Positions 1-5,439 are shown, numbered from the stretch's first letter. The stretch: 6,157 nucleotides of DNA from Bacillota bacterium (GCA_023391005.1 JAEWBS010000029.1:1-6157); one strand, 5' to 3'. Numbers and translations: made by a program. Notes: a model not told the origin generated them from the letters alone.

Positions 1-37
1 TTTTTTCTCATTGCGGGTTTCTCCCTTCCTACGTTGT

Positions 38-66
38 AACCACCATCACACCAAAGGCATAGTATG
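38..66 (+). promoter_or_regulatory. Possible sporulation-type (sigma-K-like) promoter
   Basis: AACC at 38-41 is followed after 16 bases by CATAGTATG at 58-66. This loosely fits the sigma-K pattern of an AC-type -35 and a CATAnnnTA -10. No convincing sigma-A pair is seen in the 97 bases before the peptide gene. The consensus is short and could arise by chance. A run of six T at the window start may be the tail of a terminator of an unseen upstream gene. Confidence 0.22.
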
Positions 67-97
67 TAATAAATCATCAATGTGAGGTGAATTTGAC

Positions 98-289
98 ATG
101 TGGGGTAATAATTCCGGTTGTCTGTGGATCATCATTATCATCATCCTGCTGTTCTGCTGCTGTGGTGGCGGGCTGGGTGGCGCCGGTTGTGGTAACAACT
201 GCGGATGCGGCGGATGCGGCAACGTAGGCGGCACTTCCTGCGGTAACAACTGCGGATGCGGCAACAATTGCGGTTGCGGATGCTGCTAA
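98..289 (+). CDS. Small Gly/Cys-rich peptide with Ile-rich hydrophobic segment
   Basis: This gene encodes 63 residues and its function is unknown. The ATG at 98 follows GAGGTGA (84-90) at 7 bases, so the start is well supported, and a strong terminator follows. Residues 9-19 form a hydrophobic run dominated by six Ile, long enough to touch a membrane but short for a full span. Residues 20-22 are CCC. The tail (23-63) is almost wholly Gly, Cys and Asn, with GNNCGCG three times (32-38, 49-55, 55-61) and a CC end. I count 15 Cys and 20 Gly. It resembles the short Cys-rich clostridial proteins often labelled chorion-class high-cysteine or spore-coat-like. A spore-surface, metal-binding or disulfide-cross-linked role is inference. 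It stands alone, convergent to the thyX operon. Confidence 0.8.
   Translation: MWGNNSGCLWIIIIIILLFCCCGGGLGGAGCGNNCGCGGCGNVGGTSCGNNCGCGNNCGCGCC
191..262 (+). repeat. Direct 21-bp repeat inside the Cys-rich peptide gene
   Basis: Bases 191-211 and 242-262 are identical over 21 bases and lie 51 bases (17 codons) apart in the same frame. Each encodes the GNNCGCG motif, and a third, diverged copy of the motif follows at about 260-283. Identity at DNA level suggests recent internal duplication or slippage, so repeat number may vary between strains. Confidence 0.8.
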
Positions 290-324
290 TGCAATAGCTG
301 CTCTTACTTAGGCGTTGCGCCAGG

Positions 325-350
325 CAAAAAGCCCCGAAAGGGGCTTTTTG
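325..350 (+). terminator. Rho-independent terminator of the peptide gene
   Basis: A perfect 11-bp inverted repeat (325-335 with 340-350) has a GAAA tetraloop. Its core is GCCCC/GGGGC flanked by A5 on the left and T5 on the right. It lies 35 bases after the stop of the peptide gene. The A and T tracts make it symmetrical, so it could also stop leftward transcription that reads through from the convergent operon. Confidence 0.9.
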
Positions 351-865
351 CTGTAGCCCGAATGGGACAAGCAAGGCCTGTGCGTGATTAAAAATGAAAA
401 CAAAAAATTTTCGAAAAAAAGTGCCAATGTACCCTGCGACGCAATCTAAATTGTGGCGCATGCTTAAACATATCTGCAATCGGCAAATATTTTTAGCGTA
501 TTTTTTAAAGTACCGAGCAACGTGTGAAAGCGGGCAATAAAATCTCGTAACAACTATTTGTGCACCGGCATGCCCCTTCAACAGCCAAATGTTGCGAATC
601 GGAAGCCGCCCTGCCCGCCAGCAAACGCCGGATGGAAAGCTGACATTCTCACGTAAAGAATATGGTCAAGAACTATAAAGCGCCCTTAAGGGGGGAGCGG
701 AGCCATTCCTGCGCGTCAGCGCAAAATAAACGTTACCTGTTCATGGCGGCTGCCAAGAGACGCATAGGCACAGGTACTCGCCGCCACGTTACGGTCGGTC
801 GCCAAGAACGGCATGTCCACCGCTCTTTCCTACCGCACAAAAGCAAAATCCAAACGTTAAGAACA

Positions 866-897
866 CAATGCCGTTTAGGCGGCATTGGGGAAACCCC
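866..897. repeat. Two adjacent hairpins
   Basis: CAATGCCG (866-873) pairs perfectly with CGGCATTG (880-887) around the loop TTTAGG. It is followed at once by GGGG-AAA-CCCC (887-897), which shares base 887. These lie in the gene-free region and are part of the hairpin cluster there. Confidence 0.6.
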
Positions 898-911
898 TTT
901 TGGGCGGCCAC

Positions 912-939
912 GCAAAAGCAGTCCCCGGACTGTTTTTGC
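912..939 (-). terminator. Terminator-like hairpin downstream of the leftward operon
   Basis: Bases 912-924 and 927-939 form a 13-position inverted repeat with a single G-T pair. Opening the innermost pair leaves a four-base loop. The stem core AGTCC/GGACT is flanked by A-rich and T-rich arms, so either strand gives a GC stem followed by several U within the outer stem. It lies about 105 bases past the last gene of the leftward operon and is the best terminator candidate for it, though not a classical one. Confidence 0.45.
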
Positions 940-1002
940 TTCTCTTCCTGCGCGCTTTTTTGATCAAGCACGGGCGCACGCCGGCATTCGCCACGGTCCC
1001 CG

Positions 1003-1024
1003 CAAGCTTTTTGAAAAAAGCTTG
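1003..1024. repeat. 22-bp near-perfect palindrome at operon end
   Basis: CAAGCTTTTT (1003-1012) pairs with AAAAAGCTTG (1015-1024) across GA. It begins 20 bases past the stop of the last operon gene. The stem is AT-rich and no U tract follows on the minus strand, so it is a weak terminator by itself. It may be the boundary of the repeat-like segment at 662-1040. Confidence 0.55.
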
Positions 1025-1043
1025 ACCAAACTTTAATTAGCGG

Positions 1044-1685
1044 TTAGCGTGTGCTCGTACGGCGTGCAGCGGTGGCGGCGGTAAAATATTCCGTGACAAT
1101 GCGGTCAACCGGCACATCATACCTGCCATGCCACAGATGCGGCACCAAGCAGCACTTATATAGTATCAACACCTTTTCGCCCGGATAATCGCGCAAAAAG
1201 CGATCGTAATAACCGCCGCCATATCCCAACCGATACCCCTCACGGTCGCAGGCCAAGGCCGGCACCACACAGATACTATGCGAAAAGTCGGTCAGCAGGT
1301 GCGCGGGGTCAGGCACCGGCTCCAAAACATCAAAGGTGCCAGGCAAAAGCGAATCCAGACTGTCGATTAGGTAAAACTCCATCTCCCGCGTGCCGGGCAC
1401 GCAGCGCGGCACCGCGACGCGTTTGCCGTCCGACAGCGCCCTTCGAATGATCTCACGGGTGTCGACCTCGATGGGCATCGAGACATAGACCAGCACCGTT
1501 TTGGCCCGCCTATAGCTGGTCAGCGACCGCAGCCGCACCGCAATGCGATGGTCGGCCATCGCCTTGCGGGTCTGGGTCATCAGACGACGGCGCTCTTTAT
1601 AACGCCGTCGCAGCGCGTTTTTATATTCCTTAATATTGTTAGGCTTTTGTGTCATATGGGTCAGCTTTTGCATTAATTCTTCCAT
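1044..1685 (-). CDS. fau: 5-formyltetrahydrofolate cyclo-ligase
   Basis: This is a 213-residue protein of the MTHFS family (also called YgfA, FthC or YqgN). The family performs the ATP-dependent conversion of 5-formyl-THF to 5,10-methenyl-THF in the cytosol, which rescues folate from a dead-end form. Visible family features are the basic N-terminal helix KNALRRRYKERR (22-33), VYVSMPIEVDT (67-77), a VPRC strand (92-95), VPALACDREG (141-150) and the hallmark GYRLGYGGGYYDRFL (150-164), which forms the nucleotide/folate site. The start chosen is the ATG at 1685, which overlaps the upstream stop as TAATG. An ATG at 1673, preceded by GGAAG, is a real alternative and gives 209 residues. Relatives are about 180-200 residues, so the first 15 or so residues are extra. 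It is the last gene of the thyX operon, where it can replenish one-carbon folates for ThyX. Confidence 0.93.
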   Translation of the reverse strand: MEELMQKLTHMTQKPNNIKEYKNALRRRYKERRRLMTQTRKAMADHRIAVRLRSLTSYRRAKTVLVYVSMPIEVDTREIIRRALSDGKRVAVPRCVPGTREMEFYLIDSLDSLLPGTFDVLEPVPDPAHLLTDFSHSICVVPALACDREGYRLGYGGGYYDRFLRDYPGEKVLILYKCCLVPHLWHGRYDVPVDRIVTEYFTAATAARRTSTR

Positions 1686-2554
1686 TAATCCAGCACCAGT
1701 GAGAGATAGGGCGCGTTGCCCTGCGGCGCGTTCCTTTCTGAAAGATACCATTTGGTCATCGCAAAGGGTTGGGGGGTGGCGTCCGCGTCAAAGTCGGCGG
1801 GCAAGCGTACCATTATCTTAACGCGCTTATACCGCGCGGCGATTGCGTTTAAAATCTCGGGGTAAAGCGCGCGGCCTGTCCACTCCTTGACAATTACTGC
1901 CTCCGCAGTGGGGTAGCACAGCGCGTAGCCCGGCTCGGGCGCGCTAAACATCAGCGTCTCGCCGCCAAGCAGGGCGGCCTCCTTTTGCTGATAGCGCAGC
2001 GCGTCGGCATTCCACCGCGCGTAAAGGCCGCTTTGGCCAAACGCGCAGTCGCGCAGCGCCAACAAATCGGGCAGCTCGGCGGGCGTGAGCGCCGCCGGTT
2101 CTTTTTGATCGGGCCGCGCGATAAATTCCGCTGTCTGACGATAAAACTCGGTCACATAGCCGCGCGCGCCGTAATAATCAAACAGCGACGGCTCGGCAGG
2201 GACGAGCAGCGACAGCGCGACCCCTTCGGACGCCAGCCGCTCGTGGGTGGCAGCGAGCAGCCGCCCGCTTAAGCCCTGTGAGCGAAAATCGGGGTGGGTA
2301 CCGACAGCGTAGATATACCGCGCGTCATAATCAACATTTCCTTGTCGAATTGTAATCGGCAAGAGATAGAGCATCGCAACAGGTGCGCCCTCAAAAAGGG
2401 CGACCATCGTGTGCTCAGGCGAAAAGCGGTGATCAAAGAACAGATTGATATAAGCCTCGGTGTCGCCAAAGACGATCTGCCAAAGCTGCTTTAGCGGCGC
2501 TGCCATTTCGGCGGTCGCCTGAGTAAAATTAAAGTTTAGTTTTCGTTCTTCCAT
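1685..2554 (-). CDS. GNAT family N-acetyltransferase
   Basis: This is a 289-residue cytosolic protein with an N-terminal GNAT domain (about residues 8-145). The acetyl-CoA motif is visible as YAVGTHPDFRSQGLSGRLL (82-100), with the R/Q-x-x-G-x-G/A-type core RSQGLSG at 91-97. The SLLVPAEPSLFDYYGARGY segment (115-133) gives the typical final strand with Tyr residues. The C-terminal half (about 150-289) is not a standard single GNAT domain and suggests a two-domain, Eis-like build; that is a family impression, not proven. The substrate is unknown. The ATG at 2554 overlaps the stop of the preceding DUF2156 gene by one base (TAATG) and has no good Shine-Dalgarno, so it probably depends on translational coupling. 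The next gene is coupled to it in the same way. Confidence 0.85.
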   Translation of the reverse strand: MEERKLNFNFTQATAEMAAPLKQLWQIVFGDTEAYINLFFDHRFSPEHTMVALFEGAPVAMLYLLPITIRQGNVDYDARYIYAVGTHPDFRSQGLSGRLLAATHERLASEGVALSLLVPAEPSLFDYYGARGYVTEFYRQTAEFIARPDQKEPAALTPAELPDLLALRDCAFGQSGLYARWNADALRYQQKEAALLGGETLMFSAPEPGYALCYPTAEAVIVKEWTGRALYPEILNAIAARYKRVKIMVRLPADFDADATPQPFAMTKWYLSERNAPQGNAPYLSLVLD

Positions 2555-3444
2555 TATTTTTCAGCGGCGACATAGCGCTCGTACATCATCACAGGGCGAT
2601 AGGATTCCTTCGCTTTGCGCAGGCCCTCTTCGCCGAGGTCGTCCTCACGGTTAACATATTCAAACGCGCCCAGCGCGTTTTTGACAAACTGCTGGTTGAT
2701 CATCGTGTAAGCGCCGTGGATATCGGCAAACGCCTTTTCGACATGCACAACAAAGGTGTCGTCGGTGACGTCGCTACCAAAGGTAAAGGCCACGACCTTG
2801 CCGTCGACATATAAAGCCCCGCCGGTCAGTCCCAGCTCAAAATAGTGGTTAAAGGCGCTGCGCACGGCGCAAGCCTCGCGGTGCAGGCTGCTGTGCTTGT
2901 CGTAGCAGCCGTTTTGCTTACACCACTCGGCGTTCATCGCCTTGGCGTCGTCGATGTTTTTCTCGCCGATCGGCTCATAGCGCCAGTCGGGGTACATCGT
3001 CATGAAGCGGTTGATGTGGTTGCGTTTGCCGTGCAGCTTTTTGCCCGCGAGCGTCGCTAGGCTTTCGCGGCTGTAGATATAGTCAAAATTATCGCGCACC
3101 GGCGTGAATTTAAACCGGTTGGGATAAACTTGCTCGATTTTCTCAATCCCTTCGGTCGGGATGCCGTACATCTCAAATGGAATGCCGTTGACGGCGGCGT
3201 CGGCCTCCATGGCGGCGAGCGCGCCGGCAAAATCGCCGCGCCCGGCGGGGTACAAATAATGCATACGCACCGCGCCGCTGCGGGCGAGCATAAAATCGTC
3301 AAAACGCGCGATGCGCACCGTATAAGTAGCCGACCAATTGAAAAGGTTTGCGAAAGTATATTCGCTGCCCTGTAGCCCGGCGTAACGCATGACCTGCGTT
3401 GTCCAGTCCTTATCGGCCATCGTGATCTCTCTGAATTCCAGCAT
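2554..3444 (-). CDS. DUF2156 / COG4866 protein (phosphatidylglycerol lysyltransferase-like fold)
   Basis: This 296-residue soluble protein belongs to the family sharing the C-terminal fold of MprF-type aminoacyl-phosphatidylglycerol synthases, built of tandem GNAT-like domains. Recognisable signatures are DNFDYIY (118-124), GKKLHGKRNHINRF (134-147), VVHVEKAF (232-239), MINQQF (248-253), and VNREDDLGEEG (264-274) followed by LRKAKESYRP (275-284). No membrane segments are present, so it is not a full MprF. The reaction is unknown; aminoacyl or acyl transfer is only inferred from the fold. The ATG at 3444 is chosen because GGAGG (3449-3453) sits 4 bases before it. An in-frame TTG at 3465 would overlap tmk and leaves the ribosome binding site inside the gene. 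It follows tmk by 14 bases and is coupled to the GNAT gene after it. Confidence 0.85.
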   Translation of the reverse strand: MLEFREITMADKDWTTQVMRYAGLQGSEYTFANLFNWSATYTVRIARFDDFMLARSGAVRMHYLYPAGRGDFAGALAAMEADAAVNGIPFEMYGIPTEGIEKIEQVYPNRFKFTPVRDNFDYIYSRESLATLAGKKLHGKRNHINRFMTMYPDWRYEPIGEKNIDDAKAMNAEWCKQNGCYDKHSSLHREACAVRSAFNHYFELGLTGGALYVDGKVVAFTFGSDVTDDTFVVHVEKAFADIHGAYTMINQQFVKNALGAFEYVNREDDLGEEGLRKAKESYRPVMMYERYVAAEK

Positions 3445-3448
3445 AAAG

Positions 3449-3453
3449 CCTCC
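3449..3453 (-). promoter_or_regulatory. Ribosome binding site that sets the DUF2156 start
   Basis: GGAGG on the minus strand lies in the short tmk-DUF2156 gap with only 4 bases (CTTT) to the ATG at 3444. It is the one internal operon junction with its own strong site. This argues for the ATG at 3444 over the upstream TTG at 3465. Confidence 0.75.
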
Positions 3454-3458
3454 GTAAC

Positions 3459-4136
3459 TTAACAATTTTCCGCCATCGGGCGGGATATCTCAGAAAACGC
3501 CCTGTCGGCGATCTCTTCAATCGGGTAAGGGTTGTGCGCCGCGTCGGAACAGGGCAGGATGATCCACCCCAGCGCCCCGGCGGCAAAAAGCGCCGCCTCG
3601 CGGCAGGACGCAAGATAGGCCAGATCGCGCTCATGCAGATCCTTTTTGGCCTCGTCGCCGCAATAGCGCTGCGCCATTAAGCGCTGCGACGCCTCGGGGT
3701 GCATATCGAGATACAGCACCCTGTCCGGCTTGGGCAATCCGAGCAGCACATATTCATAATATTCGAGCCAAAGGATATAGTTCTGCCAGTCTGAACGCGG
3801 CAGCTTGGCCATCTGGTGGCAGAGGTTGGAGGTGGTGTAGCGGTCGGCAATGATGGTTTTGCCCGCCTGATAATCGGCCTTCCACTCCCGCTCGTAGCTG
3901 ATATAGCGGTCAAGCGAATAAAAACCCGACGCCGCGTAGACGTTGACCGCATCGAGCGCGCCAACCTCGCCGCGCAGATACATTCTAACCAGCGCCGACG
4001 ACTCGCTTTTATAATCAGGGAACGAAATGCCGCGCACGGCCTGACCGGCTTCTTTGAGCCGCTGCACCGCTTTTGCCGCCTGCGTGGCCTTACCGCTGCC
4101 GTCTAGGCCCTCAAAAACAATCAGCTTGCCGTTCAT
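3459..4136 (-). CDS. tmk: Thymidylate kinase (dTMP kinase)
   Basis: This 225-residue cytosolic kinase converts dTMP and ATP to dTDP, the step after ThyX. The P-loop is FEGLDGSGKATQ (8-19). FPDY (39-42) and DRYTTSN (98-104) carry the Asp-Arg-Tyr dTMP-site motif, and a basic/acidic lid segment RYCGDEAKKDLHER (157-170) precedes the last helices. Length fits the family (about 200-230). The position after the P-loop Lys is Ala17 where Ser or Thr is usual; Thr18 follows, and similar variants seem to occur in clostridial homologues. The ATG at 4136 overlaps the thyX stop as ATGA, and AAGGGG (4147-4152) stands 10 bases upstream within thyX. This tight coupling to thyX supports a joint dTTP-supply role. 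Confidence 0.93.
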   Translation of the reverse strand: MNGKLIVFEGLDGSGKATQAAKAVQRLKEAGQAVRGISFPDYKSESSALVRMYLRGEVGALDAVNVYAASGFYSLDRYISYEREWKADYQAGKTIIADRYTTSNLCHQMAKLPRSDWQNYILWLEYYEYVLLGLPKPDRVLYLDMHPEASQRLMAQRYCGDEAKKDLHERDLAYLASCREAALFAAGALGWIILPCSDAAHNPYPIEEIADRAFSEISRPMAENC

Positions 4137-4903
4137 TTTATCGGCACCCCTTTATAGCGTTCCCGCATTTCGATCATTCTACCACAGCTCATTTTGCCCT
4201 CAGGGCAGCCGCCTGACACACAGGGCGGGCCGGAATGCGAAAAAAGCACCGGCGCAACCTGCTTGGCAAGCGCCAGCATCTCGTCGGCCACCTCACGAAT
4301 CTCCCACTGGGCGCGGGTGCAGCAGCGGTGGTTAAAAAAGTTATAGAGACTGCGCGCGTTCATTGTAACGATCATGCGCGTCTCGCAGGCGTTGGGCAGC
4401 ACAAAGCGTGCGTCCTCAATCGCCTGCTTTTCGGCCTTTGAGACGGCCTGTTTTTCGGGCACGCCCGCCTTAAGCAATGCCTGAAGATGCTTGCCCTTTA
4501 AGATGGCGGTAATCTCTTCGTAGCTCTGGGCGGCGGCCTCCATCGCGCGGCTGTAGGCCTCAAGCGCTTGGGGGTCGGCAGCAATTTCGGGCGGCGTCAC
4601 GTAGTCAAAGGGCGACAGCCGCACATAACGCTGGCTCTGCACGCTGTAGGAAGCGATGCGGTGGCGGGTGATCTGCGCCAAAAGCGCGCGGGACACCCCC
4701 TCAATCGCGAAGGTGAAGCTGACATGCTCAACCGGGCTTTCGTGCCCTAAATCCATCAGCATCTTTAAAAAGCCCTCGGTTTTTTCAGGGGTAAGGCCGT
4801 CTAAGAGCCCCTCGACCGATTGGTCGGAATAGCACAGCTTGGCGGCGGCGGCCACCACCCGCTCAGGCTCAGGCGTATGACATAGCAGTGTAACTTTAGG
4901 CAA
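4133..4903 (-). CDS. thyX: FAD-dependent thymidylate synthase ThyX
   Basis: This 256-residue cytosolic enzyme methylates dUMP to dTMP with methylene-THF, FAD and NADPH, releasing THF rather than DHF. The diagnostic RHRX7S motif is RHRIASYSVQS at 80-90, followed by QRY. HESPVEH (54-60) and the block NARSLYNFFNHR (182-193) then AQWEIR (198-203) match the FAD/dUMP site. The C-terminal tail GPPCVSGGCPEGKMSCG (225-241) adds three Cys, which with Cys194-Cys195 could form a metal or disulfide cluster; such tails seem common in clostridial ThyX. The start is a TTG at 4903, fixed by AAGGAGGGG 5 bases upstream (core AGGAGG at 7 bases). An in-frame TTG at 4921 precedes that site and is rejected. It is first in the operon and overlaps tmk by four bases. 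Its promoter candidate lies at 4982-5009. Confidence 0.95.
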   Translation of the reverse strand: MPKVTLLCHTPEPERVVAAAAKLCYSDQSVEGLLDGLTPEKTEGFLKMLMDLGHESPVEHVSFTFAIEGVSRALLAQITRHRIASYSVQSQRYVRLSPFDYVTPPEIAADPQALEAYSRAMEAAAQSYEEITAILKGKHLQALLKAGVPEKQAVSKAEKQAIEDARFVLPNACETRMIVTMNARSLYNFFNHRCCTRAQWEIREVADEMLALAKQVAPVLFSHSGPPCVSGGCPEGKMSCGRMIEMRERYKGVPIK

Positions 4904-4908
4904 AATAG

Positions 4909-4917
4909 CCCCTCCTT
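4909..4917 (-). promoter_or_regulatory. Strong ribosome binding site of thyX
   Basis: AAGGAGGGG on the minus strand ends 5 bases before the TTG at 4903 (7 bases from the AGGAGG core). It fixes a non-ATG start for thyX and excludes the upstream in-frame TTG at 4921. A strong site with a TTG codon implies tuned translation. Confidence 0.85.
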
Positions 4918-4971
4918 GCAAGCGTGTCGGACAGATTGCTTCTTAAAAATCCCCCGGTCGTACCGACGCGG

Positions 4972-4997
4972 AAATACCCGTTTTATACCGGGTATTT
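4972..4997. promoter_or_regulatory. Inverted repeat overlapping the thyX -10 box (candidate operator)
   Basis: AAATACCCG (4972-4980) and CGGGTATTT (4989-4997) are a perfect 9-bp inverted repeat with an 8-base centre that contains most of the -10 hexamer. A second small palindrome, ATACC-G-GGTAT (4985-4995), overlaps the right arm. A dyad in this position is typical of repressor operators. The regulator is not identified. The right arm followed by T5 could also mimic a rightward terminator, but no rightward gene precedes it. Confidence 0.5.
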
Positions 4998-5009
4998 TTA
5001 ACGTGTCAA
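4982..5009 (-). promoter_or_regulatory. Sigma-A-like promoter of the thyX operon
   Basis: On the minus strand a perfect -35 TTGACA (5009-5004) and a -10 TATAAA (4987-4982) are separated by 16 bases. Transcription would begin near 4975, leaving a leader of about 70 bases before the thyX TTG. No internal promoter is obvious in the tightly packed operon, so this site probably drives all five genes. Confidence 0.75.
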
Positions 5010-5062
5010 TTTGTTTACAGGGGCAAAGCGGCCCGCGGTTGGGGACCTTTTGCAGCAATTTG

Positions 5063-5156
5063 TCTTATCACTTGAATTGATAACATCATCTTGCTTGCAT
5101 ACGGTTGAACTTAAGGATGTCAACGTATCTGAATAATAAGTTCAACCGCGATAAGA
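5063..5156. repeat. Nested inverted-repeat element, possible structured RNA or protein site
   Basis: An outer arm pair TCTTATC (5063-5069) / GATAAGA (5150-5156) encloses a perfect 12-bp inverted repeat, CGGTTGAACTTA (5102-5113) and TAAGTTCAACCG (5137-5148), with a 23-base interior. Inside it TCAACGTAT (5120-5128) can pair instead with the left arm at 5099-5108 with one bulge, so two folds exclude each other. TTATCA (5065-5070) can also pair with TGATAA (5078-5083), again competing with the outer stem. It lies upstream of the thyX promoter and far upstream of the dehydrogenase promoter. I recognise no named riboswitch. A short mobile or protein-binding repeat is equally possible. Confidence 0.5.
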
Positions 5157-5249
5157 AAGGTTCCGGGCGGACATACAAAAGCACCCCCTGCCGGGGCAAA
5201 GCGCGCGGCGGGGAGTATATCCATCGGCAGCACCGTCAAATTCTTTTAT

Positions 5250-5278
5250 ATAGTACCCTCAAAAGCGGGTGATGTCAA
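5250..5278 (-). promoter_or_regulatory. Weak second leftward promoter candidate
   Basis: On the minus strand TTGACA (5278-5273) and TACTAT (5255-5250) are 17 bases apart. The -35 is perfect, and the -10 matches the consensus at 4 of 6 positions. A transcript from here would run through the inverted-repeat element at 5063-5156 toward thyX, giving that element an RNA context. No gene starts directly behind it. Confidence 0.35.
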
Positions 5279-5417
5279 TAACCGCCGCCTTACATCAGGC
5301 ATAGAACGGCTTTTTTTCTGCCGGAATTTGCATGGGCGCATAGCCTAAAATGCCGATAAACAAGCGATTTTGGCGATATTTATCCGTGGGGGTGTATCTA
5401 TGTCATTGCCTCAATTA

Positions 5418-5434
5418 AAAATAATTCTTATTTT
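5418..5434. promoter_or_regulatory. AT-rich inverted repeat upstream of the dehydrogenase promoter
   Basis: AAAATAA (5418-5424) and TTATTTT (5428-5434) form a perfect 7-bp dyad with centre TTC, ending 5 bases before the -35 box. The whole 5410-5440 stretch is AT-rich, so it may serve as an UP element, an activator site, or be chance. Confidence 0.35.
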
Positions 5435-5439
5435 GTCAC

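Larger units (their letters stand above)
351..1043. other. Gene-free convergent intergenic region with several hairpins
   Basis: About 690 bases separate the convergent peptide gene and folate gene. I find no open frame with a ribosome binding site and a protein-like composition. The left part (351-600) is AT-rich, with one imperfect hairpin at 435-460 (9 of 11 positions pair, loop CTAA). The right part (about 662-1040) is richer in GC and crowded with inverted repeats: CCCTTAAGGG at 683-692, TGCGC-GTCA-GCGCA at 710-723, and the elements at 866-897, 912-939 and 1003-1024 listed separately. The hairpin density without coding signal suggests a repeat-derived or structured non-coding segment. 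Confidence 0.6.

Noticed and set aside
141..581. 146-codon leftward frame covering the Cys-rich gene and its terminator
   Set aside because: It is antisense to a gene with clear start and stop signals, has a Cys/Arg-rich shadow translation, and crosses a strong terminator hairpin.
662..1036. 124-codon rightward open frame in the gene-free region
   Set aside because: There is no ribosome binding site, the translation is rich in Arg, Ser and His with no domain pattern, and it runs through several hairpins; it fits a chance frame in a GC-rich repeat.
1686..1751. 22-residue N-terminal extension of the cyclo-ligase
   Set aside because: It would overlap the GNAT gene by 66 bases. The TAATG junction at 1685 is the usual operon arrangement, and the family starts later.
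4904..4921. Upstream TTG start for thyX
   Set aside because: The strong AAGGAGGGG site lies downstream of it and is correctly spaced only for the TTG at 4903.
4972..5000. Rightward terminator reading of the dyad followed by T5
   Set aside because: No rightward gene precedes it; the overlap with a good leftward promoter makes an operator reading more likely.
4801..5058. 85-codon leftward frame overlapping the thyX start and promoter
   Set aside because: It lies in another frame of thyX and spans the promoter; composition is not protein-like.
5355..5384. GATAAA/TTTATC inverted repeat upstream of the dehydrogenase promoter
   Set aside because: It has only 6 bp with an 18-base centre in AT-rich DNA, which is easily explained by chance.
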